The notes below the pieces were generated by a model. The model worked only from the letters and a program-made list of their open reading frames with translations. It was not told the origin of the DNA and did not search any database. DNA of 42,771 nucleotides from Deltaproteobacteria bacterium (GTDB lineage: Bacteria; Myxococcota_A; Polyangia; Polyangiales; JADJMO01), in assembly GCA_022843175.1 (NCBI GenBank), contig JALHOE010000055.1:1-42771 (forward strand), in the 5' to 3' direction. The number at the start of each line of letters is the position of its first letter. The first letter of the stretch is position 1. This document shows, one piece after another, positions 29,589-37,687 of this stretch. The position numbers were made by a program, and so were the translations under genes.

Positions 29589-30665
29589 ATGGCGCAGCGC
29601 GTGGTCTTCTCGTCCGAGTCGGGCATCTCGTTTCTGAAGCGGGCGGTCGTGGTCCTGCTCACCGGCATCGTCATCCTCTGGATCGGGTGCGCGTCGATCA
29701 CGCGCGTCGACGCCGGACACGTCGGCGTGCGGGTCAAGCTCGCCGGCTCGGCCCGCGGCGTGCAAGACATGCCGACGGTGCAGGGCTGGGTGTTCTTCAA
29801 CCCGCTCACCGAACAGATCGTGCAGTTTCCCACGTCGGTGCAGAACGTCGTGTGGACCCAGACGCACACCGAGGGCAGCCCCCACGACGACTCGCTCACT
29901 TTCTCCTCGAAGGAGGGCGCCAGCGTCAACGCCGACGTCGGCATCGCGTTCCACATCGATCCTGCGATGGCGCCCAAGCTCTACGCGCGCTTCCGGCAGC
30001 CGAACCTGGCGATCCTCGCCAACACGTACATCCGCAACACCGTGCGCGAGGCGTTCAACGAGAACGCCTCCACCATGCCGGTGCAGGACGTGTACGGCTC
30101 GGGCAAGAACAAGCTCCTGCAGGACGTGACCAAGAAGGTGCGCGACACGCTCTTGCCCGAGGGCATCGTGATCGATCAGCTCACGATCAACGGCACGCTC
30201 CGCCTCCCCGAGAACGTCGTCGCCTCGATCAACCGCGCGCTCGAGGCCACCCAGAACGCGATCCAGGCCGAGAACCGCGTTCGTCAGATCAAGGCCGAGG
30301 CCGAGCAGGCGATCGCCAGCGCGACCGGCGCCGCGGAGGCTGCACGCCTTCGCGCAACGGGCGAGGGCGACGCGGTCCTCATCCGCGCACGCGCGGAGGC
30401 CAAGGCCAACGAGGTGCTGCGGCTGTCGATGTCGCCCACGGTCCTCGCATACCGCCAGCTCGAGAAGTGGGACGGGCGGTTGCCGCTCTACCACGGCGCC
30501 GGGCAGCTCCCGATGCTCACCATCGACGTGTCGAAGATCGCCGAGGTCCCCGAGGCCGAGCGCAAGAAGCGCCTCGAGGAGCTCCTCGCCGTCCCGGGCC
30601 CGGCGCTCGCGCCTCCGGCTGCGCCGCCGGCGTCCGTCAAGCCGCCCGCTCCTCCGAGCCCCTGA
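29589..30665 (+). CDS. SPFH/prohibitin-family membrane protein
   Basis: A 358-residue membrane-anchored scaffold of the band 7 superfamily. One N-terminal membrane segment (about 19-37) leads into an SPFH domain (about 38-225: VDAGHVGVRVKLAG, SSKEGASVNADVGIAFHID, YIRNTVREAFNE, LPEGIVIDQLTINGTLRLPENVVASIN). An Ala/Glu-rich coiled coil follows (AENRVRQIKAEAEQAIASATGAAE cut short here) and a Pro/Ala-rich tail. Such proteins form large rings that organise membrane microdomains or protect membrane proteins from proteases. A strong AAGGAG site precedes the ATG. No FtsH or NfeD partner is next to it. Confidence 0.9.
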   Translation: MAQRVVFSSESGISFLKRAVVVLLTGIVILWIGCASITRVDAGHVGVRVKLAGSARGVQDMPTVQGWVFFNPLTEQIVQFPTSVQNVVWTQTHTEGSPHDDSLTFSSKEGASVNADVGIAFHIDPAMAPKLYARFRQPNLAILANTYIRNTVREAFNENASTMPVQDVYGSGKNKLLQDVTKKVRDTLLPEGIVIDQLTINGTLRLPENVVASINRALEATQNAIQAENRVRQIKAEAEQAIASATGAAEAARLRATGEGDAVLIRARAEAKANEVLRLSMSPTVLAYRQLEKWDGRLPLYHGAGQLPMLTIDVSKIAEVPEAERKKRLEELLAVPGPALAPPAAPPASVKPPAPPSP

Positions 30666-30693
30666 TCCACGGCGCGACCCGATCGCGGCGCTG

Positions 30694-31443
30694 TCAGCGC
30701 GACTCCCACACGCGCAACGCGGGCAGCTCGATGGCCGTGAGGAAGCCGCCCTTGCCCGCGCCGGTGTCGATCGCGACGACGCACTCGCCGGCCCACATGT
30801 CCGTGGGATCGGCGGGCGTGTAGCTCGAGAGCTCGGGCGGCAGGCAGTCGGTCACGGTGTGCCCGACGATCACGCGCTTGCCGCGGTAGGTCTCGAAGAA
30901 GGCCTGGCTGCGCGTCCACAGCATCGCGTTCGCGGGCTCGATCTCGCGCGGGTGCAGGAAGCGATCGTCTCGCTCGATCAACCCCGCGTGCACGTAGATG
31001 CCGTGCTCGTCCTCGTAGTAGTAGGCGAGGCTCTTCAGCCACTCGACGACGTCTGGCGGCAAGAACGCGCCCTTGAACAGCGCGGCGAGCTCCTCGGGCT
31101 CCGGAAACGCGTCGGCGGCGGGGACGGCGCCGCCGGTGAAGCTCCGCATCGTCGCGAGGCAGCCGTTCGAGGGAGGGAACACGAACTCGTCCCAGCCGCG
31201 GTCGAGCACGCGAAGCCACGCGTCCTCGTGGTTGCCGCGGAGGCAGACGACCTTGAACCCGGCGTTGCGCTCGATGCCGCGCACGACCTCCACGACCTCG
31301 GCCGAGGACGGACCGCGGTCGAGGTAGTCGCCGAGGAACACCAGCGTGTCGGCGGCCTCGAGCGCAGGCAGCTTCGCCACCAGCGTGCGCAGCGCGACGA
31401 GGTCGCCGTGGATGTCGCCGATGACGAACGTGCGGCCAGCCAT
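30694..31443 (-). CDS. PPP-family metallophosphatase (serine/threonine phosphatase-like)
   Basis: A 249-residue calcineurin-like phosphoesterase. Dinuclear metal-site motifs in order: GDIHGD (9-14), GDYLDRG (38-44), GNHED (70-74), then VHAGL and VGHTV for the remaining histidines. The set matches bacterial PrpA-type phosphatases and relatives of diadenosine tetraphosphatase; the true substrate is open. It is cytoplasmic. It converges with the SPFH gene (28-bp gap). Upstream, 40 bp away, is the MurE-like gene in the same direction. Confidence 0.9.
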   Translation of the reverse strand: MAGRTFVIGDIHGDLVALRTLVAKLPALEAADTLVFLGDYLDRGPSSAEVVEVVRGIERNAGFKVVCLRGNHEDAWLRVLDRGWDEFVFPPSNGCLATMRSFTGGAVPAADAFPEPEELAALFKGAFLPPDVVEWLKSLAYYYEDEHGIYVHAGLIERDDRFLHPREIEPANAMLWTRSQAFFETYRGKRVIVGHTVTDCLPPELSSYTPADPTDMWAGECVVAIDTGAGKGGFLTAIELPALRVWESR

Positions 31444-31483
31444 GGGCGTAGAGTATCGCTGCGCCGCGGGCCCGCGGTCGGTT

Positions 31484-32638
31484 CTAGCGCGACTCGAACG
31501 CGGCGCGCGCGATCGACGCGTCGTCGAACGCGACCACGGCCGCCCCGACGGTCTGGGTGCGTTCGTGGCCCTTGCCCGCGATCAAGAGGACGTCCTCGGG
31601 CGCGGCGTCGCGCACCGCGCGTTCGATGGCGCGCGCGCGATCGAGCTCGACGTCGACCGCCACGTGCCCGCGGATACCGGCGCGGATGGCGGCGGCGATC
31701 GCGGCCGGATCCTCGCTGCGGGCGTTGTCGGTCGTGAGGGTGACGCGGTCGGCGAGGGACGCGGCCTCGCCCATCGGCGCGCGCTTGTCCCGGTCCCGAT
31801 CTCCGCCCGCGCCGAAGACCACGTGGAGACGGCCGGTGCAGAGCGCGCGCGCGGCCGCGAGCGTGCGCGAGAGCGCGTCGGGCGAGTGGGCGTAGTCGAC
31901 CACCACGAAGGGACGCGCGGAGACGACCTGGAACCGACCGGGCGGCGGCGCGGCCGCCGCGAGCGCCTCCGCGGCGTCCTCGGGGGGAACGCCCGCGGCG
32001 ATGGCGGCGCCGAGCGCGGCGAGCGCGTTCTCCGCGAAGACCTCGCCGATCGCACGCACCCTGAGCACCGCGGGCACGCCGGGGAGCGTGGAGGCGACAT
32101 CGACGCGTGTTCCCTCCCACGAGAGCGCGACGCGCGTCGCGCGGAGATCGGCGGCGGCCTCGCCGCGCGAGGGCACCGAATAGCGGAGCACGCGGACCCC
32201 GGCGGGGATCACCTCTTCGAGGAGCGCGCTCGACGGATCGCCCGAGTTCATGACCGCCGCGCCGCCGGCCGGCAGCTGCATGAACAGCTGCGCCTTGCTC
32301 GCGAGGTAGTGCTCGGGGCTCCCGTGCGCGTCGAGGTGATCGTGGGTGAGGTTGGTGAAGACGCCGATCTCGGCCGGCCACTTGCGCGCGTAGCCGTGGG
32401 CCAGCGCCTCGCTCGTGTACTCGACCGCCGCGAACAGCCCGCCGCGCTCCTCGCAGCGCCGCATCAGCCGCAGGAACCCCTCGTGGCTCGCCGGGAGATC
32501 GGTGACCCTCTCGTCGTCGAGGTGAAACCCGACCGTGGTCACGCGCGCGACCGGTCGCGCCAGCCGCGCGAGGGCGGCCGCGACCAGGGTGGTGGTGGTC
32601 GTCTTGCCGTTGGTGCCGGTGACGCCGACGGTGCGCAC
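31484..32638 (-). CDS. Short MurE-like Mur ligase
   Basis: An ATP-dependent amide ligase of the Mur family, 384 residues, closest in motifs to MurE. The ATP loop GTNGKTTT (8-15) is at the very start, so the N-terminal UDP-sugar binding domain (about 95 residues in MurE) is missing. Further motifs: FTNLTHDHLDAHGS, the carbamylated-lysine region SKAQLF (Lys115), FAENALAALGAA, VVDYAHSPDAL, FGAGGDRDRDKR and AGKGHE. The meso-diaminopimelate motif DNPR of MurE reads DNAR (304-307). The start is a GTG and no upstream in-frame start adds the missing domain. It is probably a Mur-type ligase with a non-standard substrate, not the main MurE; the dcw cluster is not here. Confidence 0.8.
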   Translation of the reverse strand: MRTVGVTGTNGKTTTTTLVAAALARLARPVARVTTVGFHLDDERVTDLPASHEGFLRLMRRCEERGGLFAAVEYTSEALAHGYARKWPAEIGVFTNLTHDHLDAHGSPEHYLASKAQLFMQLPAGGAAVMNSGDPSSALLEEVIPAGVRVLRYSVPSRGEAAADLRATRVALSWEGTRVDVASTLPGVPAVLRVRAIGEVFAENALAALGAAIAAGVPPEDAAEALAAAAPPPGRFQVVSARPFVVVDYAHSPDALSRTLAAARALCTGRLHVVFGAGGDRDRDKRAPMGEAASLADRVTLTTDNARSEDPAAIAAAIRAGIRGHVAVDVELDRARAIERAVRDAAPEDVLLIAGKGHERTQTVGAAVVAFDDASIARAAFESR

Positions 32639-32648
32639 GACCGAGACT

Positions 32649-33272
32649 CTACAGGCTCGGCAACAGATCGCGCAGCGGGGTGGTGCAGCCGCCCTCCGCG
32701 GTGACCAGCTCCTTGAGGCGCGTGCGACCGGCGTCGTTGAGGCCTCCCGCGACCAACAGGCACTTCGCCTTCAGATCGCCGGTGCCCGCGTCGGCCGGGC
32801 AAATGGCCGCGAGCGTGGTGCAGTAGGCGTCGGCCGTGGCGTCGGGGCAGCCGCCGCCGAGCGCGCTGTACGCGCAGTCCCACACCGGATCGGTGGTGGT
32901 GCCCTCGCAGGTCGGGAGCTTGACCACGCAATCGATGGCGAGCTTGGCCGAGCGCGGCTTGAAGTAGGTGGGGATCGCCGTACACGCAGGCAGCGTGTCG
33001 AGCGTGCACCCGCCGGGCGTGGTGCCGCTGCAGGGCGGGACGGTGATGCCCTCGTCGGTGCAGAGCGCGTCGGCCGCGTCGGCCGCGTCGCTCGTGCCGT
33101 CGACGCTGCCGCTGTCGGAGGGGGCGCTGTCGACCGCGGCGCCGGTGTCGGTGCTCTCGGTGTCGCTCTCGAGGGGCGCCGCGTCGGTCTTGCCGCGGTT
33201 GTCGATGATGGTGCAGGCGTTGGCCGACAGCGCGGCGGCGAGGAGAAGGAAGCGGCTGCGATCGACGTTCAT
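32649..33272 (-). CDS. Cys-containing lipoprotein (207 aa)
   Basis: Unknown family. Signal peptide with lipobox SANAC (Cys20), then a disordered Ser/Thr/Asp/Ala linker (about 30-68), followed by a compact domain with many cysteines (CTDEG, PPCSG, GGCTL, PACT, DCVV, PTCEG, DCAY, GGCPD, YCTT, ICPA), probably disulfide-linked outside the cytoplasm. It ends in a helical segment (GGLNDAGRTRLKELV) and TTPLRDLLPSL. It is divergent from pheA with 96 bp between; 10 bp before the MurE-like gene. Confidence 0.7.
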   Translation of the reverse strand: MNVDRSRFLLLAAALSANACTIIDNRGKTDAAPLESDTESTDTGAAVDSAPSDSGSVDGTSDAADAADALCTDEGITVPPCSGTTPGGCTLDTLPACTAIPTYFKPRSAKLAIDCVVKLPTCEGTTTDPVWDCAYSALGGGCPDATADAYCTTLAAICPADAGTGDLKAKCLLVAGGLNDAGRTRLKELVTAEGGCTTPLRDLLPSL

Positions 33273-33368
33273 AGGCGAATACCTACCAGGGTTGGTGCTG
33301 CAGTGTCGTTCGACGTTCGGGGAGCCCAGCCATTCAATCCGCGCCCGAGGAGGCTAGAGTGTCGCCCC

Positions 33369-34493
33369 ATGCAGCCCCCGGATCTCGCCGCGCTCCGCGA
33401 TCGCATCGAAGAGGTCGACCGTCAGATCATCAAGCTGATCGCCGAGCGACTGAAGATCGTCGAGGGCGTCATCGAGGCGAAGCTCGCCAACGCCAGCCCG
33501 TTCCGCGATCGGGAGCGAGAGGCGAGCCTGATCGGCCGCCTCCGCGCGATGGCGGCCGAGGCGGGCATCGATCCCCACGAGATCGAGCGAATGTATCGAG
33601 TCGTTATGGACATGTCCGTCGCCCACCAGGAGCAGACGGTGCGCGATCGAAAGGACGTGCCGCTGCGCGTGAGCTACCAGGGCGTCGAGGGCAGCTACAG
33701 CCACCTCGCGGCGCAGCGAAACTACGGGGGCCGCCCGGGCGGCGCGCTGCTCACCGGTCACGAGACGTTCCGCGAGGCCGCCGACGCGGTGATCGCCGGC
33801 GCGGCGGACCTCGCGCTGCTCCCGATCGAGGACACCACTGCCGGCAGCATCAACGAGACGTACGACCTGCTGGCGCGCGGGCCGCTCCACATCACCGGCG
33901 AGGTCGTGTCGGCGACCGAGCACTGTCTGCTCGCGCAGCCGGGCGTGGCGCTCGACGAGCTGCGGGTGGTGCTCGCCCATCCCCGGGCCCTCGCGCAGTG
34001 CCACGAGTTCTTCGCGCGGCGGCCGCACCTCACCACGCGGCACGAGCTCGACCCGGCGGGGAGCGCGCGGCGGGTCGCGACGGCGGGCGATCGCACGCTC
34101 GGCGCGATCGCGAGCAGCGCCGCGGCCAAGACCCACGGGCTCGCGATCGTGGCGCACGGGATCCAAACGAGCTCGGGGAACGCGACGCGGTTCGTCGAGA
34201 TCGCGCGAAGGCCGGCGCCGGTCGCCGAGGGCGTCTCGGCGAAGACCTCGCTGGTGCTCTCGCTCGCCGACCGGCCCGGCGCGCTCGGCGAGATCCTGAT
34301 GCGGTTCGCCGCCCGCGGCCTGTCGCTGACGAAGATCGAGTCCCGGCCGATCCCCGAGGCACCGTTCACCTACCGCTTCTACATCGACGTGCTCGGCCAC
34401 GCGGCGAGCGCGCCGTTCGTCGCCGCGCTCGACGACGTCCGCCCCCTCACCAGCGAGCTCCGCGTCCTCGGGACCTACGCGTCAGCGAGCTGA
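33369..34493 (+). CDS. pheA: Chorismate mutase-prephenate dehydratase (P-protein)
   Basis: Bifunctional phenylalanine enzyme, 374 residues. AroQ chorismate mutase at 1-88 (LAALRDRIEEVDRQIIKLIAER, then ASPFRDREREASLIGRL). Prephenate dehydratase at about 93-278 (VSYQGVEGSYSHLAAQ, LLPIEDTTAGSINETYDLL, and the TRFVEI signature). ACT domain at about 285-370 with the Phe-binding GAL and ESRP elements, so feedback by phenylalanine is likely. An AGGAGG sits 15 bp before the ATG, rather far. I found no leader peptide or terminator upstream, unlike the DAHP synthase gene. The 3' end overlaps the convergent hydrolase by 12 bp. Confidence 0.95.
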   Translation: MQPPDLAALRDRIEEVDRQIIKLIAERLKIVEGVIEAKLANASPFRDREREASLIGRLRAMAAEAGIDPHEIERMYRVVMDMSVAHQEQTVRDRKDVPLRVSYQGVEGSYSHLAAQRNYGGRPGGALLTGHETFREAADAVIAGAADLALLPIEDTTAGSINETYDLLARGPLHITGEVVSATEHCLLAQPGVALDELRVVLAHPRALAQCHEFFARRPHLTTRHELDPAGSARRVATAGDRTLGAIASSAAAKTHGLAIVAHGIQTSSGNATRFVEIARRPAPVAEGVSAKTSLVLSLADRPGALGEILMRFAARGLSLTKIESRPIPEAPFTYRFYIDVLGHAASAPFVAALDDVRPLTSELRVLGTYASAS

Positions 34494-35360
34494 GCGGTCG
34501 CGCAGGCGCTCGACTTCGCCGCCGATCAGCGGCCAGGTGCTGGAGGGCATGTCGTGTCCCATGCCGCGCACCGGGACGAACGAGGCTCCGCGGATCGCGG
34601 CCGCGGTGGCCGCGCCGCCGTGCGGGAGGATGAGCGGGTCGTCGGTGCCGTGGATCACCGTCGTCGGCACGCGCACGGCGCGGAGCGCTTCGCGACGGCT
34701 GCCGCTCGCGAGGATCGCGGCGAGCTGGCGCACGAACCCGGCGGGGTTGAACGAGCGATCGAACGCGCGACCCGCGGTGTCGCGCACCCATTCCTCGTCG
34801 AAGGCGTGGGTGGTGCCCCCGCACGCGCGAAAGAACGCGACCGCGTTCTCGACGGCCTCTTGCCGCCGGCGCGGGCGTTCGCGGAGGAGCGCCCGGAGCG
34901 CGCGCGGCTTCGAGAGCAGATGCCGGCGCGAGCCCGTGCTCGACATGATCGAGACCAGCGATTGCACGCGCTCGGGGTGGTGGATGGCCATGGTCTGCGC
35001 GATCATCCCGCCCATCGAGGCGCCGACGACGTGGGCGCGCTCGATCCCCAGGTGGTCGAGGAGACCGATCGCGTCGTCGGCCATGTCGCGGAGCGTGTAG
35101 GGCGCGGGGACCGACAGCCCGAGCACGCGCCGCGCGATCAACTTGCGCGGGTCGCCCGGCCGCGCGGAGATCTTGCTGCTGAGCCCCGTGTCGCGGTTGT
35201 CGAAGCGGACGACGCGGAAGCCGCGGCGCACCAACGACGCGACGAAGTCGTCGGGCCAGAGGATCATCTGGGCGCCGAGCCCCATGATCAGGAGCAGCGG
35301 CGCGCCCTCGCCGAAGGTCTCGTACTCGAGGTCGATGCCCCGTATCGCTGCGTGCGGCAC
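34482..35360 (-). CDS. Alpha/beta hydrolase
   Basis: A 292-residue alpha/beta-hydrolase-fold enzyme. Oxyanion region LLLIMGLGAQ, strand-4 FDNRDTGLSS, nucleophile elbow GASMGG (Ser115), acid Asp240 in HGTDDPL and His269 in GMGHDMP. The FDNRDTG motif places it near esterase/peptidase members; the substrate is unknown. The start is GTG. The last 12 bases overlap pheA tail to tail: TCAGCGAGCTGA carries both stop codons, one per strand. It follows the Cys-rich lipoprotein by 21 bp. Confidence 0.9.
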   Translation of the reverse strand: MPHAAIRGIDLEYETFGEGAPLLLIMGLGAQMILWPDDFVASLVRRGFRVVRFDNRDTGLSSKISARPGDPRKLIARRVLGLSVPAPYTLRDMADDAIGLLDHLGIERAHVVGASMGGMIAQTMAIHHPERVQSLVSIMSSTGSRRHLLSKPRALRALLRERPRRRQEAVENAVAFFRACGGTTHAFDEEWVRDTAGRAFDRSFNPAGFVRQLAAILASGSRREALRAVRVPTTVIHGTDDPLILPHGGAATAAAIRGASFVPVRGMGHDMPSSTWPLIGGEVERLRDRSAR

Positions 35361-35381
35361 TCGGGCAGTGTAGCCGCTAGC

Positions 35382-36287
35382 TCACTTGTCCGCGCACGCG
35401 TAGGTGTTCGGACGGGTGAACTCGCAGTCCTTCTTGCAGGTCTTGGCGACGACGTACTTGGTGCCGTTGCACTGGACGAGCTTCGAGGGCTGCTTCTCGT
35501 AGGCCTTCTGGCAGCCGAACGTGTCCTTCTGGGTGCAGGGCATGCCCTCGCTGGGCAGGAGCGTGTCGCACTGGATGCCCTTCTCGTTCTTCTTGCAGTG
35601 ATCGGGGCCGGGGCACAGCTTCTCGAACATCTGCTTGCCGTCGCAGAGGACGACCGCGGCGCCGTCGGGCGAACACACCTCGTCCTCGGGCGGGGTGCAC
35701 GGATCGCCGGCCTTGTGCACCGAGCGATCGCACACCGCGACGCCGCCCTTCGACGTGCAGCCGAGGGGGCCGCGGCAGTGCTTGGTCGCCTCGAACTTCC
35801 CCTCCTTCGAGCACTCGAGCAGCTGCTTGCCGTCCTCGGCGCACGCCGGCTTCGTGACGAAGGCGCGGTCGCACGGGTCTCCCTCCTTGGCGACGGACGT
35901 GTCGCAGACCTTGACCAGCGCGCCGACCTCGTCGCTCTGCGAGGTGCAGCCCCCCGGCCCCTTGCACTGGCCGACGATGATCTTGCCGTTGCCGCAGCCG
36001 ACGACCGACTTGCCGTCGCGACAGATCTGCTTGCCGAGGAACGAGTCGTCGCAGTCGGTGCCCAGCTTGTTTCCGGAGTAGTCGCACAGCGCGACGTCCT
36101 TGACGACCTTGCAGCCCTTCGGACCGTCGCAGCGCACCGTGGCGAAGCGGTCGTGGCGGCAGACGAGCTTGGTGTTGCCGTCGGCGCACGTCTCGACGGT
36201 GCCGCTGCAGGTGTCGCCGGGCTTGTCCTTGCAGGAGGCAAACGAGAGGACCGCGAACAGCAGGGGCGCCGTGAGGAGGGATCGCAT
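35382..36287 (-). CDS. Cys-rich repeat lipoprotein
   Basis: A 301-residue exported protein. The ATG at 36287 gives a lipoprotein signal with lipobox SFASC (Cys19). The remainder is built from about six repeats of some 45 residues with the pattern C..dG..l..C...f......C.GP.GC......CD.s...GdpC (for example CKGPGGCTS, CRGPLGCTS and CPGPDHCKK). The regular cysteine spacing implies disulfide-bonded modules outside the cytoplasm. I do not know the function; such proteins are frequent in predatory and gliding bacteria. It lies 46 bp downstream of the M20 peptidase gene in the same direction. Confidence 0.85.
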   Translation of the reverse strand: MRSLLTAPLLFAVLSFASCKDKPGDTCSGTVETCADGNTKLVCRHDRFATVRCDGPKGCKVVKDVALCDYSGNKLGTDCDDSFLGKQICRDGKSVVGCGNGKIIVGQCKGPGGCTSQSDEVGALVKVCDTSVAKEGDPCDRAFVTKPACAEDGKQLLECSKEGKFEATKHCRGPLGCTSKGGVAVCDRSVHKAGDPCTPPEDEVCSPDGAAVVLCDGKQMFEKLCPGPDHCKKNEKGIQCDTLLPSEGMPCTQKDTFGCQKAYEKQPSKLVQCNGTKYVVAKTCKKDCEFTRPNTYACADK

Positions 36288-36333
36288 GGGGCCGAAGTGT
36301 CGCCCGGAACGACCCGAACTGTCGCCATAATGT

Positions 36334-37647
36334 TCAGCGAACGGGCGAACAGAACTCCGCGACGAGGTCGCGCAAAACCTCGGTTCCCCAGACGAAGCCG
36401 TCGACCGGGATGCGCTCGTCGTGTCCATGGAACATTTTTGCGAAGTCGAGCTCGCGCGGGAGCCGAACCGGGGCGAATCCGTAGCAGGTCGCGCCGATGC
36501 GGGCGTAGGCGAAGGCGTCGGTGAAGCCGGGGACCATGTACGGCACGACCGTCGCCTCGGGCGCGTGGCGCGCGACCATGCCCGCGATGGCGGCGTAGAG
36601 CGGGGTATCGCTCGAGAAGACGACGCCCTCGTGCTGCTCGTGCACGGTGATCTCGAGGTCGGGCCCGACGACCGCGCGGATCTCGTCGAGGAACTGCGCG
36701 ATGGTCTGGCCGGGGATCACCCGACCGTCGACGTGCGCGCTCGCGCTGGACGGGATGACGTTCACCTTGCTCCCGGCCGAGAGCATCGTCGGGGAGACGG
36801 TGTTGCGGATCATCGCGGAGACCGGCCGCGCGCGCGCCGGATCGACCCGCTCGAGGACTCCGAGCAGGTGATTGGCGAGACGCGGGTGGAGCAGCGCCGG
36901 AATGGCGCGCGAGGCACCGCCCGCGAGCTCCTGCAGGAACCCCTCGACCACCGGCAACACGTGGGGGGGCAGCCGCACCTCGCCGAGCTTCTCGATCGCG
37001 CGCGCGAGCGTGACGACGGCGTTGTCCCCGTGGGGCATCGAGCCGTGCCCGGGCTCGCCGTGCGCGGTGAGCTCGAACCAGCAGATGCCCTTCTCGGCCA
37101 CCTGAATCGGGCAGATCTGGCGCGGGCCCACGTGGAGCGTGTGCCCACCGCCCTCGCCGAGGACGTACTCGGCCGAGACGAGGTCCGGGCGGTTCTGGAC
37201 GAGGTAGAGCGCGCCGTGGTTCGAGCCGGCCTCCTCGTCGGCGACGGCGGCGAAGATCAGGTCGCGATCGAGCCGCTGGTTCTTCAGCGAGACGATCGTC
37301 GCGAGGCTCATCGCGGCCATGTTCTTCATGTCGATCGCGCCGCGACCCCAGATGCAGCCGTCGGCCTCGACCGCGCCGAACGGATCGTGCGTCCACTTGT
37401 CGCGGTCCACGGGCACCACGTCGAGGTGCGCGTTGAGCAGGAGCGGCTTCTTCGCGCCGCTGCCCCGCACCCGACCGACGACGTTCGGGCGCCCGCCGTG
37501 GCTCTCCACGACCGTGTGCTCGATGCCGTGCTCGGAGAGGACTCGGGCGACGTAGTCGACGCACGGCCCCTCGCCGCCCGGAGGGTTGACGGAGGGGATC
37601 CGAAGGAGCGCCTTCAGATGCTCGAGAGCGGCCGTGGCAAGGGACAT
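36334..37647 (-). CDS. M20-family metallopeptidase (ArgE/DapE/carboxypeptidase type)
   Basis: A 437-residue di-zinc peptidase or deacylase. Zinc ligands and catalytic residues are visible: His74 and Asp76 in LNAHLDVVP, bridging Asp106 in WGRGAIDMKNM, catalytic Glu138 and ligand Glu139 in ADEEAGSNHGA, and the dimerisation-lid HGEPGHGSMP. The substrate (acyl-amino acid or peptide) cannot be read from this. No signal peptide is present, so it is likely cytoplasmic. ATG at 37647 chosen; a GTG three codons upstream is possible. It is 40 bp downstream of the membrane gluzincin and probably in the same transcript. Confidence 0.9.
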   Translation of the reverse strand: MSLATAALEHLKALLRIPSVNPPGGEGPCVDYVARVLSEHGIEHTVVESHGGRPNVVGRVRGSGAKKPLLLNAHLDVVPVDRDKWTHDPFGAVEADGCIWGRGAIDMKNMAAMSLATIVSLKNQRLDRDLIFAAVADEEAGSNHGALYLVQNRPDLVSAEYVLGEGGGHTLHVGPRQICPIQVAEKGICWFELTAHGEPGHGSMPHGDNAVVTLARAIEKLGEVRLPPHVLPVVEGFLQELAGGASRAIPALLHPRLANHLLGVLERVDPARARPVSAMIRNTVSPTMLSAGSKVNVIPSSASAHVDGRVIPGQTIAQFLDEIRAVVGPDLEITVHEQHEGVVFSSDTPLYAAIAGMVARHAPEATVVPYMVPGFTDAFAYARIGATCYGFAPVRLPRELDFAKMFHGHDERIPVDGFVWGTEVLRDLVAEFCSPVR

Positions 37648-37687
37648 GCGCGCCACGATATCAGGACCGCTCGCGCGTCCGCCGCTC

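Noticed and set aside
33273-33368. A Phe leader peptide upstream of pheA.
   Set aside because: No short frame with Phe codons and no terminator-like hairpin were found in the 96 bp.
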